DNA of 64,000 bases from Saccharomonospora glauca K62 (GCF_000243395.2 NZ_CM001484.1:4169350-4233349), one strand, 5' to 3'. Positions 22,603 to 33,244 are shown, counted from the first letter of the stretch. A program made the numbers and translations. Notes: generated by a model not told the origin, from the letters alone.

Positions 22603-22609
22603 TGACGAC

Positions 22610-23578
22610 GTGAGAGCGGAACGTCTCGTGGCCCTGCTGTTCACCCTCCAGACTCGGCGTAGTGCCACGGTGGCCGAGCTCGCGGAGGCCCTCGGCGTTT
22701 CGCAGCGCACCATGCACCGCGACCTCGCGGCGCTGTCGGCGGCCGGTGTTCCGCTGTGGACGGAGCCGGGCCGGTACGGCGGGGTGCGGCTCGTGGAGGG
22801 CTGGCGCACCCGCCTCGACGGGCTGACCACACGCGAGGCCGTGGCGATCTTCGCGTTGGGCGCGCCGAGGGCCTTGGCCGAACTCGGGTTGGGAACCGCG
22901 ATCACGGGCGCGCACGCGAAGGTGACGGCCACGCTGCCCACACCGCTGCGGGAACAGGCCCGGCGCGTCGCACAGCGGTTCCACCTCGACGCGCCGGGCT
23001 GGTTCCGCCGGGAGGACGACACCGAGCACCTCGCCGACCTCGCGACCGCCGTGTGGGAACAACGGCGAGCCCACCTCCGCTACCGCCGCGACGAGTGGAC
23101 CGTGGACCGCGTCCTCGATCCGCTCGGTCTCGTGCTCAAGGCGGGCGTGTGGTACCTCGTGGCGCGTGTGGACGACGACGTGCGCACCTACCGGGTGGCC
23201 CGTGTCAGCGGTGTGGAGCTGCTGGACGAGACGTTCGACCGTCCCGACGACTTCGACCTCGCGAGCTGGTGGCAGCGATCGTCGACGAGCTTCGAACGCA
23301 CCCTGCAACGAGTACCGGTCACCGTGCGCCTCAGCCCGACGGGGATGCGGATGCTGCCCGCCGTCCTCGAAGCCGACATCGCCGTCACCGCGCTGCGCGA
23401 CGCCCCGCCGCCCGGCCCCGACGGCTGGACGGAACTCGAACTTCGGCTGGAAAGCCCCGAGATCGCGGCGGGCCAACTGATCGGACTCGGGGCCGAGGTG
23501 GAAGTCCTCGGCCCCGCCTCCGTACGTTCCGCGTTCGCCGACATCACCAGGCGTATGCTCGAACGCCACACGCCGTGA
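22610..23578 (+). CDS. WYL-domain transcriptional regulator (HTH_11 type)
   Basis: A 322-residue protein with an N-terminal DeoR-like winged helix (RAERLVALLFTLQ, ATVAELAEALGVSQRTMHRDL) and a central WYL domain (LGLVLKAGVWYLVARVDDDVRTYRV), followed by a C-terminal WCX-type extension. WYL domains bind ligands, often nucleotides or nucleic acid. The start is GTG 22610. Its targets are unknown; the DedA gene upstream and the convergent SDR gene are the nearest candidates. Confidence 0.88.
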   Translation: MRAERLVALLFTLQTRRSATVAELAEALGVSQRTMHRDLAALSAAGVPLWTEPGRYGGVRLVEGWRTRLDGLTTREAVAIFALGAPRALAELGLGTAITGAHAKVTATLPTPLREQARRVAQRFHLDAPGWFRREDDTEHLADLATAVWEQRRAHLRYRRDEWTVDRVLDPLGLVLKAGVWYLVARVDDDVRTYRVARVSGVELLDETFDRPDDFDLASWWQRSSTSFERTLQRVPVTVRLSPTGMRMLPAVLEADIAVTALRDAPPPGPDGWTELELRLESPEIAAGQLIGLGAEVEVLGPASVRSAFADITRRMLERHTP

Positions 23579-23591
23579 GCGGGGACCCGGC

Positions 23592-24518
23592 TCAGCGGTA
23601 ACCGGTGGGATCGGCGGGTTTGCCCTGCTGCTCCACCTCCATCATGTAGCGCCACCCGTCGGGGCGGCTGCCGTCGACGTCGTCGATCTCGTAGATCCGC
23701 GCCAACTGTCCACTGCTGAGCGTCTGTCCGGAGAAACGCGACTTCTCCTCGTCGGCGGCCAGGGCCGCCACGGTGCGGCCCACGAACGTGGGCGTTTCGG
23801 AGATGCAGAAGTGGGGCTGCAAGGCCAGGGCGTCCCGCCAGTTCTCCTCGGTGACGCCGAACTCGGCGAGCATCGCCTCCGAGCGAATCCAGCCGGGTGT
23901 GAAGGCCACGGCCGTGCACCCGTACTCCGCCGTCTCGGCCGCCTCGCCGATGGCCAGGGTGTGCGCGGCCGTCTTGGCGACGTAGAACGCGAGTGTGGTG
24001 CCCTCGCGGTAGGTCGCGTTGTACTCGGCCGTGCCGTCGGTGAGTTCCACGACGAGCCCGCCACGTCGCCGAAGCACCAGCGGCAGCAAGAAATGAGCCG
24101 TGATCAGGTGGGCGTCGATGCCGAGCCGGATCATCCGCAGGCTCGACTCCAACGGGTGCTCCCAGACGGGCTTGCCCCACCCGAGATGGGCGTCGCCACC
24201 CCACACGCCGTCCACGAGGACGTCCAGCCCACCGTGCTCGGCGTCGATGCGCTCCGCCAGCGCCCGTACCTGCTCGGGTTCGAGGTGGTCGACCCGCACC
24301 GCGGTGCCCCTGCCTCCCGCCCGTTCGATCAGCTCGACGGTGCCCTCGATGGTCTCCGGCCTGCCGACCTCCGACCGATGCTCCCCGGAGGTGCGGCCCG
24401 TGACGTAGACGAACGCGCCCGCTCGCGCGAGTTCCACCGCGATGGCCCGGCTCGCGCCCCGTGTCCCGCCCGCGACCAGGGCGACCTTGCCGTCCAACGT
24501 GCCTTTCCGATCGTTCAT
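23592..24518 (-). CDS. Short-chain dehydrogenase/reductase
   Basis: A 308-residue SDR. The cofactor loop is GGTRGASRAIA (about 17-27), a variant of TGxxxGxG, and the active-site pair is in FYVAKTA (YxxxK). A VTGRT segment after beta-2 favours NADP(H). It is longer than classical SDRs by a C-terminal extension of about 50 residues, a type common in actinomycetes. The substrate is unknown. Its start is 42 nt downstream of the stop of the LysR gene on the same strand. Confidence 0.87.
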   Translation of the reverse strand: MNDRKGTLDGKVALVAGGTRGASRAIAVELARAGAFVYVTGRTSGEHRSEVGRPETIEGTVELIERAGGRGTAVRVDHLEPEQVRALAERIDAEHGGLDVLVDGVWGGDAHLGWGKPVWEHPLESSLRMIRLGIDAHLITAHFLLPLVLRRRGGLVVELTDGTAEYNATYREGTTLAFYVAKTAAHTLAIGEAAETAEYGCTAVAFTPGWIRSEAMLAEFGVTEENWRDALALQPHFCISETPTFVGRTVAALAADEEKSRFSGQTLSSGQLARIYEIDDVDGSRPDGWRYMMEVEQQGKPADPTGYR

Positions 24519-24560
24519 GCCCTCACGGTGCCCACAAACCCTGCCACCTACCGGCAGGGT

Positions 24561-25457
24561 TCACGCGACCACTTCGTCGGCCTCGGCCCGCAACGCGGCG
24601 AGCACCGCCCCGACGGCGGGTCGGGTGGCCGCGCCGAGTCTCGACACCGTCTCCACCAACCGGGCCGCCCGGATACCGGCGAGTTCCTTACGCACCACGC
24701 GGCGAGTGTCCACGGTGTAGCGCGGCAGCAGCGCGATACCGTGTCCCGCCGCCACGAGCGCCTCGGTGATGCGGAAGTCGTTGATGCGGTGCACCACGCG
24801 GGGCCGCACACCCGTGCGCACGACCAGCGACCGCAACACGTCGTCCACGGGGAAGCCCACGTCGACGCTGATCCACGGTTCGTCGGCCAGCTCGTGCGGC
24901 TCCACCCGTTCCCGCTCGGCCAGCCGGTGTCCGAACGGCAATGCCACGTCGAGTGGTTCGCGGAGCAGGAGCACCGCGTCCAACCGGTCGGAGGCGAACG
25001 GCTCACCGTACTCGTCCCGGTGAGCGACCACCACGTCGAAGTCGGCCACGAGTTTCGGCACCTCGTGCGGCGCCATGTCGACGTCGCGCACCTCCGCGTC
25101 GAGGCCGGGATGCGCGGCGAGCCGGTCGAGCAGCCCCGGCAGCAGCAACAGCGCCGCCGACGGGAACAACGCCACCCGCACCCGGCCCCGCGGCGCGCGG
25201 CGGTAGGAGTCGAGTTCCGCCTCCGCCCGCTCCACGGCGGCGAGCACGTCGTCGGCCCTCGCCACGAGCGCTCGACCCGCGTCGGTGAGGCGCAATCCCC
25301 GCCCGGACGGTTCGGTGAGCGCCACCCCCACCTCACGTTGCAGGGCCCGCAGTTGTTGGGACACCGCCGAGGGCGTGCAGTGAAGGGCGGCCGCGGCGGC
25401 GGTCACGCTGCCGCGATCGGCGAACTCGCGCAACGTGCGCAGTCTTGTCACGTCCAC
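24561..25457 (-). CDS. LysR-family transcriptional regulator
   Basis: A 298-residue LTTR. The N-terminal winged helix (RLRTLREFADRGSVTAAA, TPSAVSQQLRAL) is intact, followed by a substrate-binding domain. GTG start at 25457. It diverges from an EamA exporter gene across 115 nt containing an LTTR-type box, the classic arrangement for LysR control of an exporter, and lies upstream of the SDR gene on its own strand. The inducer is unknown. Confidence 0.9.
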   Translation of the reverse strand: MDVTRLRTLREFADRGSVTAAAAALHCTPSAVSQQLRALQREVGVALTEPSGRGLRLTDAGRALVARADDVLAAVERAEAELDSYRRAPRGRVRVALFPSAALLLLPGLLDRLAAHPGLDAEVRDVDMAPHEVPKLVADFDVVVAHRDEYGEPFASDRLDAVLLLREPLDVALPFGHRLAERERVEPHELADEPWISVDVGFPVDDVLRSLVVRTGVRPRVVHRINDFRITEALVAAGHGIALLPRYTVDTRRVVRKELAGIRAARLVETVSRLGAATRPAVGAVLAALRAEADEVVA

Positions 25458-25500
25458 TCGGGAAGTGAAGCAGAACGCGGCCCCGACACGCAGGAGATCA

Positions 25501-25515
25501 TGAAAGACTACTTCA
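25501..25515. promoter_or_regulatory. LysR-type box in the LysR-EamA intergenic region
   Basis: TGAA-N7-TTCA at 25501-25515 is a 15-bp interrupted palindrome with the 4-7-4 symmetry of LTTR recognition boxes. It is centred 51 nt from the LysR start and 65 nt from the EamA start. The surrounding 60 nt are locally AT-rich. Confidence 0.5.
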
Positions 25516-25572
25516 CGGTAATTACAGAAAACTTCGCTGGTCCTTCACGCTCGATCGAGTGATGCTGGAGGC

Positions 25573-26529
25573 GTGCCAACTCGTGATCGGTTGCTCGCCG
25601 TCCTCACCGCCGTGCTGTGGGGCTGCAACTTCCTCGCGATCCACGCGACCCTCACGCACTTCCCGCCACTGCTCGCCGCCGGGGTCCGCTTCCTGCTCGT
25701 CGCCGTGCCCACGATGCTGTTGGTGCCGTGGCCGAAGGTGAAGCTGCGGTGGTTGCTCGGCTACGGACTCGGCTTCGGCACGCTCCAGTTCGCGTTCCTG
25801 TTCGTGGGCATGGACACCGGTATGCCGACCGGGCTCGCATCCCTGGTGTTGCAGGCGTCGGCGCCGTTGACCGTCGTGCTCGGCGCGCTGCTGCTGCGGG
25901 AACAGCTGACCGCCCGGCAGGTCGTCGGCATCACGCTCGCGGTGCTGGGCATGGCCGCCATCGCCTGGCAGCGAGCCGAACACGCGGCCCTGTTGCCCGT
26001 CGTCCTCACCCTGCTCGGCGCATTGAGCTGGGCCGTGGGCAACCTGTGCGCGCGCAAGGCGGAGGCACCGAACCCCTTGCACTTCACGCTGTGGTCGTCG
26101 GTGGTGCCCCCGATCCCAATGTTCGTGCTGTCACTGGTGTTCGAGGGTCCTCGGGCCCAGTGGCAGGCGGTGTCGACGGCGTTCACGAGCGAGGCCCTGC
26201 TCGCCCTCGCGGGGCTCGCCTACGTGGTGGTGTTCGGCACCGTCGTGGGCTCGGGAATCTGGACCACGCTCATGCGCCGCAACCCGGCGAGCACGGTGGC
26301 GCCCTTCTCGTTGCTGGTCCCCGTCGTCGGGCTGACCCTCGCGTTCGTGGTACTCGACGAGCGTCCGACGCCGGTGGAGATCGCAGCCTCCGTCGTCGTG
26401 GTCGGCGGGGTGCTACTGGGTTCGCTGCCCCGCCGACCACGACGCGGACGGACTCACGCCGTCACGGGCTCCTCCGCCGCCGGTTCCGAGCGCGGCGACA
26501 CGCGGCCCGCGAGGATGTCCTCGGCGTAG
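25573..26529 (+). CDS. EamA/DMT-family transporter
   Basis: A 318-residue membrane protein with about ten hydrophobic spans in two EamA repeats; each repeat ends in a typical motif ([17 protein letters not shown] and [23 protein letters not shown]). These transporters export amino acids or metabolites. The start is GTG 25573. The last about 25 residues are polar and run antisense over the end of the ABC ATPase gene for 76 nt, so the C-terminus may be longer than its relatives. Probable target of the divergent LysR regulator. Confidence 0.87.
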   Translation: MPTRDRLLAVLTAVLWGCNFLAIHATLTHFPPLLAAGVRFLLVAVPTMLLVPWPKVKLRWLLGYGLGFGTLQFAFLFVGMDTGMPTGLASLVLQASAPLTVVLGALLLREQLTARQVVGITLAVLGMAAIAWQRAEHAALLPVVLTLLGALSWAVGNLCARKAEAPNPLHFTLWSSVVPPIPMFVLSLVFEGPRAQWQAVSTAFTSEALLALAGLAYVVVFGTVVGSGIWTTLMRRNPASTVAPFSLLVPVVGLTLAFVVLDERPTPVEIAASVVVVGGVLLGSLPRRPRRGRTHAVTGSSAAGSERGDTRPARMSSA

Positions 26530-27539
26530 TGGCAGGCCACGCGGTGGCCGTCGCCGACCTCGCGCAGCTCCGGGCGCTCGGTGTCGCACAGCGTCTCCTG
26601 CCGCCACGGGCACCGCGTGTGGAAGCGGCAACCGCTGGGTGGGTCCGCCGGCGAGGGCAGGTCTCCCGACAGCAGGATCTGCTCCCGGCTGTCCTCCACC
26701 ACCGGGTCCGGCACCGGGATGGCCGACAGCAGTGCCTTCGTGTACGGGTGGAGCGGCTGCTCGTAGAGGGTGTCCGCGTCGGTCTCCTCGACGAGCGCAC
26801 CGAGGTACATCACGCCGATGCGGTCGGAGATGTGCCGCACCACCGCGAGGTCGTGGGCGATCACCACGTAGGTGAGCCCGAACTCCTCCTGGAGGTCCTC
26901 CAGCAGGTTGATCACCTGTGCCTGCACCGAGACGTCGAGCGCCGACACCGGCTCGTCGGCCACGATGAGGTCCGGCTGCAACGCGAGCGCCCTCGCGATG
27001 CCGATGCGCTGCCGCTGCCCGCCCGAGAACTCGTGCGGGTACTTGCGCAGCGCGGATTCCGGTAGGCCCACGGCCGACAGCAGCTCCTTGAGCCTCGCCC
27101 TGGTCTCGGCCGGGTCCTTGTCGAGCCCGTGGGCGCGCATGCCCTCCACGAGCAACGACTCCACCGACTGACGCGGGTCGAGACTCGACAGCGGGTCCTG
27201 GAAGACCATCTGCATCCGCTTGCGCATCGACCGCAGCGCCTCGCCCTTGAGCGACGACAGGTCGACACCGTCGAAGGTGATCGTGCCGTCGGTGGGATCG
27301 GTGAGCCGCAGGATCGCTCGGCCGAGCGTGCTCTTGCCGCAACCCGACTCACCCACGAGTCCGTAGGTCTCCCCGCGAGCGACCCGCAGGCTCACCCCGT
27401 CCACCGCGTAGACGTGGCCGACCGTGCGATCGAGCAGCAGCCCACGCTTGATCGGGAAGTGCACCTTGACGTCGTCGAGCACCAACAGGTCGTCGCCGGG
27501 GCCCGAGGCGGCCGTGGTCCGTGGCGTTTCGTCGGTCAT
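26454..27539 (-). CDS. Peptide/nickel-type ABC transporter ATP-binding protein (OppF/DppF)
   Basis: A 361-residue ATPase, last gene of the importer operon. Walker [10 protein letters not shown], signature [15 protein letters not shown], Walker [13 protein letters not shown] and the C-terminal oligopeptide-transporter zinc/HPY-type motif CRFHTRCPW are all present. ATG 27539 overlaps the stop of the upstream ATPase gene by 4 nt (ATGA), so the two subunits are coupled and form a heterodimer. Its 3' end overlaps the convergent EamA gene. Confidence 0.93.
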   Translation of the reverse strand: MTDETPRTTAASGPGDDLLVLDDVKVHFPIKRGLLLDRTVGHVYAVDGVSLRVARGETYGLVGESGCGKSTLGRAILRLTDPTDGTITFDGVDLSSLKGEALRSMRKRMQMVFQDPLSSLDPRQSVESLLVEGMRAHGLDKDPAETRARLKELLSAVGLPESALRKYPHEFSGGQRQRIGIARALALQPDLIVADEPVSALDVSVQAQVINLLEDLQEEFGLTYVVIAHDLAVVRHISDRIGVMYLGALVEETDADTLYEQPLHPYTKALLSAIPVPDPVVEDSREQILLSGDLPSPADPPSGCRFHTRCPWRQETLCDTERPELREVGDGHRVACHYAEDILAGRVSPRSEPAAEEPVTA

Positions 27540-28534
27540 CGTGCTCCCTCCGCCACCGTGACCTCCACCGGGTTGTGGCACCGCAGCATTCCGTCCTTAC
27601 GACGGCCGTCGGCCACCAGCTCGGGCGCGCTCGACCAGCACGTCTCGACGTGGTTCGGACACCGCGGGGCGAACGCGCAGCCGGTCGCCCACGGGATGTT
27701 GTCGGCCACCGACCCCTTGACGGGCACCAGCCTCTCGCCCCTCGGCGCGTCGAGCCGGGGGATGGACGCCAGCAGTCCGTGCGTGTAGGGGTGGCGAGGC
27801 TCGGCGAACAACTCGTGGCGGTGCGCGCGTTCCACGATCCGACCGCCGTACATCACGTTGACCTCGTCGCACAGGCCCGCGACCACACCGAGGTCGTGCG
27901 TGATCATGATGAGCGCCGTCCCGGTCTCGGACACCAACTCGCGCAGCAACGTGAGGATCTGCGCCTGAATGGTGACGTCCAACGCCGTGGTCGGCTCGTC
28001 GGCGATCAGCAGCTTCGGCGAGCACGCCAGCGCGATGGCGATGAGCACGCGCTGCCGCATCCCGCCGGAGAGCTGGTGCGGGTACTCGTCCACGCGCCGC
28101 TTCGGGTCCGGGATGCCCACCCGACCCAACAGGTCGACGGCCTCGGCTTTCGCCTGCTTACGCGTGAGCTTGCGGTGCCGCAGCAGCACCTCCGTCAACT
28201 GCACCCCGATCGTCACCACCGGGTTGAGCGACGACAACGGGTCCTGGAACACCATGCCCAGATCGCGTCCCCGCCGCTCGTCGAGCTGCCGTTGGGTCAG
28301 CGTCAGCAGCTCCTCGCCCTCAAACGACACCGAGCCGCTGATCCGCGCGGTGCGCGTGGGCAACAGGCCCATGATCGCCAGGGAGGTGACCGACTTGCCG
28401 CAGCCGGACTCCCCCACCAGCCCCACGGTCTGTCCCGGTTCGACGTCGAAGGAGATCGAGTCGACGGCCTTGGTCGGCTGCTCGCCCTTGCGGTGGAACG
28501 TCACCGACAGGTCGCGTACTTCCAGCAGAGCCAT
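27536..28534 (-). CDS. Peptide/nickel-type ABC transporter ATP-binding protein (OppD/DppD)
   Basis: A 332-residue ATPase with Walker [10 protein letters not shown], signature [15 protein letters not shown], Walker [13 protein letters not shown] and C-terminal CAFAPRCP motif. It starts 4 nt after the stop of the second permease gene. With its downstream partner it powers uptake across the membrane. A serine codon and valine follow the Walker lysine in the usual OppD manner (GKSVTSLA). Confidence 0.93.
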   Translation of the reverse strand: MALLEVRDLSVTFHRKGEQPTKAVDSISFDVEPGQTVGLVGESGCGKSVTSLAIMGLLPTRTARISGSVSFEGEELLTLTQRQLDERRGRDLGMVFQDPLSSLNPVVTIGVQLTEVLLRHRKLTRKQAKAEAVDLLGRVGIPDPKRRVDEYPHQLSGGMRQRVLIAIALACSPKLLIADEPTTALDVTIQAQILTLLRELVSETGTALIMITHDLGVVAGLCDEVNVMYGGRIVERAHRHELFAEPRHPYTHGLLASIPRLDAPRGERLVPVKGSVADNIPWATGCAFAPRCPNHVETCWSSAPELVADGRRKDGMLRCHNPVEVTVAEGAR

Positions 28535-28538
28535 GCCA

Positions 28539-29507
28539 TCACCGCCGTTGCCGAGGATCGAGGGCTTCCCGCATCGACTCGCCGACGAGCGTGAAGCCCA
28601 GGGCCACCACGACGATGCAGGCCGCGGGCCAGAAGGCCAGGTGCGGCTGCGTGTCGAAGTAGTCCTGTGCCTTGCCGAGCATCTGCCCCCACTCCGGGAT
28701 CGTGTCGTCCGCGGCCCCGAGGCCGAGGAACGACAGCGCCGCCGCGTCCAGGATCGCGATCGCGAGCACGAGGGTGGACTGCACGATCACCGGCCCGAGC
28801 GAGTTCGGCAGGATGTGCCGGAACACGATCGCGCCGCGCTTCACGCCGAGCGCCCTCGCCGCGAGCACGTGATCGCTCTCCCGCACCGCGAGCATCGTTC
28901 CGCGCAACAGCCTCGCGAAGATCGGCACCTGCACGATGGCGACGGCGAGGATCACCGAGAACTGTGTCTGCTGCACGAACAACGCGCCGATCGACACGGC
29001 CAGCAGCAGCGACGGGATCGACAGCATCACGTCCACGACCCGCATCACCACGGTGTCGACCCAGCCGCCGAACGCACCCGCGAGCGTGCCCAGCACCAGG
29101 CCTCCGCCGAGACCGATCACCGTGGCCAACAACGCCACCATGAGGGTCTGTTGCGACCCCAGCAGGATGCGCGACAACAGGTCGCGGCCGTACTGGTCGC
29201 CACCCAGCGGATGTCCCGGCTGCGGAGGCGGGATCTCGTTGCGGGCGTTGGACACCTGGTCCTCCAGCAACCGCAACCCCGGATCGTGGGGAGCCAGCCA
29301 CGGCGCCAGCAACGCCAGCAGCACGAACAACCCGATGATCGTGGCGCCGATCAGAAACAGCGGGTTCCGCCGCAACCGGCGCCACGCCGACTTGGCCAGG
29401 CTCAGCCCCTCGGCCCCCGACGCACCGGTGCCGTCCGGTTCGAGACCGCCCGACACCCCGCCCGCCGTGGCGGCGAGCTCGTCGATCTTCGTTGCACGCG
29501 AGGCCAT
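28539..29507 (-). CDS. ABC transporter permease (OppC/DppC type)
   Basis: A 322-residue permease. An unusually long hydrophilic N-terminal tail of about 45 residues (Gly/Ala-rich) precedes the first membrane span (LFLIGATIIGLFVLLALLAP); about six spans follow. The HPLGGDQYGRDLLSR segment is typical of OppC/DppC. ATG 29507 comes one base after the upstream permease stop. Confidence 0.92.
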   Translation of the reverse strand: MASRATKIDELAATAGGVSGGLEPDGTGASGAEGLSLAKSAWRRLRRNPLFLIGATIIGLFVLLALLAPWLAPHDPGLRLLEDQVSNARNEIPPPQPGHPLGGDQYGRDLLSRILLGSQQTLMVALLATVIGLGGGLVLGTLAGAFGGWVDTVVMRVVDVMLSIPSLLLAVSIGALFVQQTQFSVILAVAIVQVPIFARLLRGTMLAVRESDHVLAARALGVKRGAIVFRHILPNSLGPVIVQSTLVLAIAILDAAALSFLGLGAADDTIPEWGQMLGKAQDYFDTQPHLAFWPAACIVVVALGFTLVGESMREALDPRQRR

Positions 29508-29508
29508 G

Positions 29509-30534
29509 TCACGCCCCCGCTTTCTGCGCCGTCCGGATACGCGGATCGATCAGCGCGTACGACAGGTCGACGACGAGGTTGACCAGGACGTAGGAAGCCG
29601 CCCCGGCGATGATCACCACTTGGAGCACGGGGAAGTCCTTGCGTTCGAAGCCGAGCGCGAGCGCCTCGCCGATGCCGTGCCAGGCGAACACGGTCTCGGT
29701 GAGCACCGCACCCGACAGCAGGGAACCGGTCTGCAGACCCACGGTCGTTACCACGGGAAGCATCGCGTTGCGCAGGATGTGGCGGTCGCGGATCACGCGC
29801 TTAGTCAGGCCCTTCGAGCGGGCCGTACGCACGTAGTCCTCGTCCATCACGTCCAACACGGACGCCCTGGTGATGCGGAAGATGACCGCGAAGGGAATCG
29901 ACGACAGCGCGATGGCGGGCAGGATCAGGTGCACCAACGCGTCGAGCGCCGCGTCCCACTCCCGCGTCAGGATGCCGTCGAGCACGAAGAAGCCGGTGAC
30001 CCTCGTGGCGTCGATGCCGACGGTCTGCCTGCCGCCCGTGGGCAGCCAGCCGAGTTGGATGGCGAAGAGCCACTTCAGCAAGAACGCCAGGAAGAAGATC
30101 GGAACCGAGATCCCCACCAGCGACCCGAGGATGCCCATGTTGTCCAGCCACCCACCGCGACGGCGGGCGGACAGGTAACCGAGCGGGATCGCCGTGATCA
30201 ACGCGATGAGGATGGCGGCCAGGGCGAGCTCGACGGTGGCGGGGAACCGCTCGAGGAACAGTTCCAGGGCCGGCTTGCCGGGAGAGACCCCGATGGAGGT
30301 CCCGAAGTTACCCGTCAGAGCACGTTCGAGGAACGCGAAGTACTGAACGAAGATCGGGTCGTTCAGACCGAGCTCTTCCGTCAACTGCGCACGGCTCTCC
30401 GCCGTGCCGCGGTCCCCCAGGAGGGCCGAGACCGGCCCTCCCGGGAGTGCCCGCAGCCAGGCGAAGAGCAGAACCGAGAGAACGAACAGGACGAGTACGA
30501 GTTGCAGCACTCGTCGAATTGCGAACCGGAGCAC
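29509..30534 (-). CDS. ABC transporter permease (OppB/DppB type)
   Basis: A 341-residue permease with six predicted spans. The N-terminus (RFAIRRVLQLVLVLFVLSVLLF) and the RTARSKGLTKRVIRDRHILRNA EAA-like loop, which contacts the ATPases, mark it as OppB/DppB. GTG start at 30534, 10 nt after the stop of the binding-protein gene. In the cell membrane it forms the channel with the OppC-type permease. Confidence 0.92.
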   Translation of the reverse strand: MLRFAIRRVLQLVLVLFVLSVLLFAWLRALPGGPVSALLGDRGTAESRAQLTEELGLNDPIFVQYFAFLERALTGNFGTSIGVSPGKPALELFLERFPATVELALAAILIALITAIPLGYLSARRRGGWLDNMGILGSLVGISVPIFFLAFLLKWLFAIQLGWLPTGGRQTVGIDATRVTGFFVLDGILTREWDAALDALVHLILPAIALSSIPFAVIFRITRASVLDVMDEDYVRTARSKGLTKRVIRDRHILRNAMLPVVTTVGLQTGSLLSGAVLTETVFAWHGIGEALALGFERKDFPVLQVVIIAGAASYVLVNLVVDLSYALIDPRIRTAQKAGA

Positions 30535-30544
30535 TGGTCAGCTT

Positions 30545-32221
30545 CTACTCCGCGACAGTCACCGTCGAGAACTCCTCCTTGGTCAACGGACTGGCCACCA
30601 GTCCCTCGACCTCGGGGCGCACCACCAGCGCGGGCGGCGAGTGCGACAGCGGGATGGCGGGCAGGTACTTGGACATCATGTCGCGGTTGATGTCCCGGTA
30701 GGCCGCCTCGCGCTCCTTGGCGTCCACGATGCTGTCCGCGTCGTCCAGCGCCTTCGCCAGGTCGTCGCCCCAGGGCGAGCCACCGGTGTAGAACTGGTTG
30801 TCCGTCGTCCCGAAGAAGGTGCCGATGAAGTTGTTCGGCGAGTTGTAGTCACCGGTCCAGCCCAGCAGGAACAGTTCGGCCCGCGCCGACTCGACGTCGT
30901 CGGTGTAGCCACCGGCCCAGGGCTTGCTGACCGGCTTCACGGTGATGCCGGCTTCCTCCAGGTCCTCCTTGATCGCGCCGAAGATGGCCTCGGGGTTCGG
31001 CATGTAGGGCCGCGTGACCTGGGTCGGGTACCACAACTCGACGGTCAGGTCGGAGTATCCGGCCTCCTTCAGCAACTGCTTGGCCTTCTCGACGTCGTGC
31101 GGGTACTCCTGCACGTCGTCGGCGTAGCCGTCGACCGACGGCGGATACATCTGCTTCGCGACCTCGGAGTCCTCCGGCATGATCGAGGACACGAGGGTCT
31201 CCCGGTCGATGGCGTACGCCAGGGCCTGGCGGACCTTCAGCTCCTTGAGCGCCGGGTTGTTCTTCTGCGTGATGCCCAGGTACAGGATGTTGAACGGTTC
31301 GCGGATCTCGACCTTGAAACCGGCCTGCTCCAGCGCGTCCCAGTCGGACGGTGACGGGAAGTCGTAGCCGTCGATCTCGCCGGCTTCCATGGCCTGCTTG
31401 CGCGCCGTCTCGTCCGGGATGATGCGGAAGATCAGCTTGCTGAGCTTCGCCGGCTCACCCCAGTAGTCCTCGTTGCGCTTGAGCGTGATGGTGCCGTTGG
31501 CCTCGTCGTAGCTTTCGAACACGAACGGCCCGGTGCCCGTCGGGTGCTGCCGCGCGTACTCCGAGAACACGAAGCTGTCGCCCTGGGCCTTGACGTCGTT
31601 CGCCTTGTACTCCTCCATCGCCTTGGGGCTCTGCATGGCGAACGAGTCCTGCGTCAGCATCGTGGGGAAGTCGGCGGTGTACCGGGTGAGCTTGAGCTGG
31701 ACGGTGTACTCGTCCTCGACCTCGCAGCCCTCGTACAGCGACGGCTTCTTCCCGTCGGCGAATCCGCCGAAGTTCTCGGTCCAGTAGTACGCCAGCGCCG
31801 GGGAGGAGCCCGCGCCCTCCTGGTTGTACATGCGCTCGAAGTTCGCGCACACGGCCTCGGCGTCGAACGGCGTGCCGTCGTGGAACTTCACGCCTTCCTG
31901 GAGCTCGAAGGTCCAGACCGTGCCGTCCTCGTTCGACTCCCAGCTCTTGGCGAGCTCGGGTTCGAGCTCGACCGTACCGGGCTTGATGCCGACGAGGTTT
32001 TCGAACATCTGCCGCGTCACGCGGAACGTCTCGCCGTCGGAGGCGAAGAACGGGTCGAAGTTGGACGGAGCTCCCGTGGCACCGAAGACGAACGTGCCGC
32101 CCTCTCCACCGCCTCCGCCGTCACGCTCGGACTCGGCACACGCCGTGAGCGAGAACGCGAGCGCGCCCGCGACCCCGATCACGGCCAGGCGGCGTGGTCG
32201 AGCCACCCGTGATTGGAGCAT
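30545..32221 (-). CDS. ABC transporter substrate-binding lipoprotein, family 5
   Basis: A 558-residue extracytoplasmic binding protein and first gene of the importer operon. The signal peptide ends in a lipobox (LTAC), giving a lipid-anchored cysteine followed by a Gly-rich linker (DGGGGGEGG). The mature protein has the SBP_bac_5 pattern (PSNFDPFFASDGETF; PSPSDWDAL). ATG 32221 is preferred over the longer frame because AGGGGG stands 7 nt upstream. Ligands of this family include oligopeptides, dipeptides and nickel chelates; the specificity is not readable. Operon order: binding protein, two permeases, two ATPases. Confidence 0.93.
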   Translation of the reverse strand: MLQSRVARPRRLAVIGVAGALAFSLTACAESERDGGGGGEGGTFVFGATGAPSNFDPFFASDGETFRVTRQMFENLVGIKPGTVELEPELAKSWESNEDGTVWTFELQEGVKFHDGTPFDAEAVCANFERMYNQEGAGSSPALAYYWTENFGGFADGKKPSLYEGCEVEDEYTVQLKLTRYTADFPTMLTQDSFAMQSPKAMEEYKANDVKAQGDSFVFSEYARQHPTGTGPFVFESYDEANGTITLKRNEDYWGEPAKLSKLIFRIIPDETARKQAMEAGEIDGYDFPSPSDWDALEQAGFKVEIREPFNILYLGITQKNNPALKELKVRQALAYAIDRETLVSSIMPEDSEVAKQMYPPSVDGYADDVQEYPHDVEKAKQLLKEAGYSDLTVELWYPTQVTRPYMPNPEAIFGAIKEDLEEAGITVKPVSKPWAGGYTDDVESARAELFLLGWTGDYNSPNNFIGTFFGTTDNQFYTGGSPWGDDLAKALDDADSIVDAKEREAAYRDINRDMMSKYLPAIPLSHSPPALVVRPEVEGLVASPLTKEEFSTVTVAE

Positions 32222-32644
32222 GTTGGCCCCCTTGAGCAAAGGCATCGGTTCAAGGTCACGTACCCGGAAGAGGTACGCGGATGGTGGCAGACCATATCGG
32301 TTATCGGTCGCTCACTTAAGACCTTGACGTCAGGATTGTTGTTCGTCTCAACCCTTGGTTGCCGCGTCCCACGCGGCGCGGCCCCTGACTTCCGGAGGGC
32401 CGTCCGCCCCCGTCGACGAAGGTCGAAAACCGCGCGGGCCTCGACTTTCTGCCATTGCGGACGGTTACGTGTGGGTCACCCGATCGAGCGCATACCACCC
32501 GAAGGGTTCAGGGCGAACGGATTTATCACAGTTGGATAACCACGCACGTTACAGTGTGCGAAACTACCGGTTCATCACTCTCGGTAACAAACTTGACACA
32601 CGACTCCGGGACGGGAAGAAGACGCGTGGTCCCAACCGGTGGCG
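32222..32644. promoter_or_regulatory. Non-coding region upstream of the ABC importer operon
   Basis: 423 nt without a supported gene. It is distinctly AT-richer than its surroundings between about 32510 and 32610 and presumably contains the importer promoter on the minus strand; TTGTTA and TAGTTT with an 18-nt spacer near 32570-32600 (minus strand) are one candidate. No strong terminator for the kinase gene (ending 32645) is visible. Confidence 0.4.
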
Positions 32645-33244
32645 TCACTCGGCCGTCGCAACGGCCTCCCAGCCGCCCCCACGCGGCCGGATCACGTCGT
32701 CGGCGTGGTCCCGAGCTCCGTCCACAACGAACCAGCCGTCCTCGAAACGTTGCCACGCGGCGAGCATCGGCCTGCACCTCTCACCGTCCCGAGCCACCGC
32801 CCGCTTCAGCCGCTGCCCGCGGTCGGGAACCTCCACCCAGCACAACCGCGTCAGGGCGGGCCGGACGGAGGCCCGACCCGACGACACGCCCTCCACCACG
32901 AGCACGTCGGGCACGGGCACGTGGACCGTCGCACCCGGACGGGGCTCGCCGGTGGTCCAGTCCCAGGCGCGGTAACTCCCCGGCCGCCCCTCGGCGAGCC
33001 GGTCGAGCACCGCGGCGAGTCTCGGCCACCACGACACCGGGTCGTCCCAGGTGGCGAAGTCGTCGGTGCTCACGAGCCCGACACGGCGCCCACGTTCGCG
33101 CAGACTCGCGACAAGCGTGCGCGCGAACGTGGACTTGCCGGAACCGGAAGGGCCGTCGACGGACACGAGCCTCACCGCGCCGAGCCGAGCGGGTGACGCC
33201 AGTACCGCGTCGGCGATCCGGTCGACGACCGGGTCAGAGCTCAC
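32645..33244 (-). CDS. P-loop kinase, uridine-kinase-like
   Basis: A 199-residue nucleoside-kinase-like NTPase with Walker [11 protein letters not shown] (about 30-39), a VSTDDFATW motif after beta-2 typical of uridine kinase/PRK proteins, and a [12 protein letters not shown] segment. Start GTG 33244 lies within the 3' end of recR (11-nt overlap), so it is coupled to the recR operon. The true phosphate acceptor is uncertain; many such actinomycete proteins are annotated only as uridine kinase family. Confidence 0.8.
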   Translation of the reverse strand: MSSDPVVDRIADAVLASPARLGAVRLVSVDGPSGSGKSTFARTLVASLRERGRRVGLVSTDDFATWDDPVSWWPRLAAVLDRLAEGRPGSYRAWDWTTGEPRPGATVHVPVPDVLVVEGVSSGRASVRPALTRLCWVEVPDRGQRLKRAVARDGERCRPMLAAWQRFEDGWFVVDGARDHADDVIRPRGGGWEAVATAE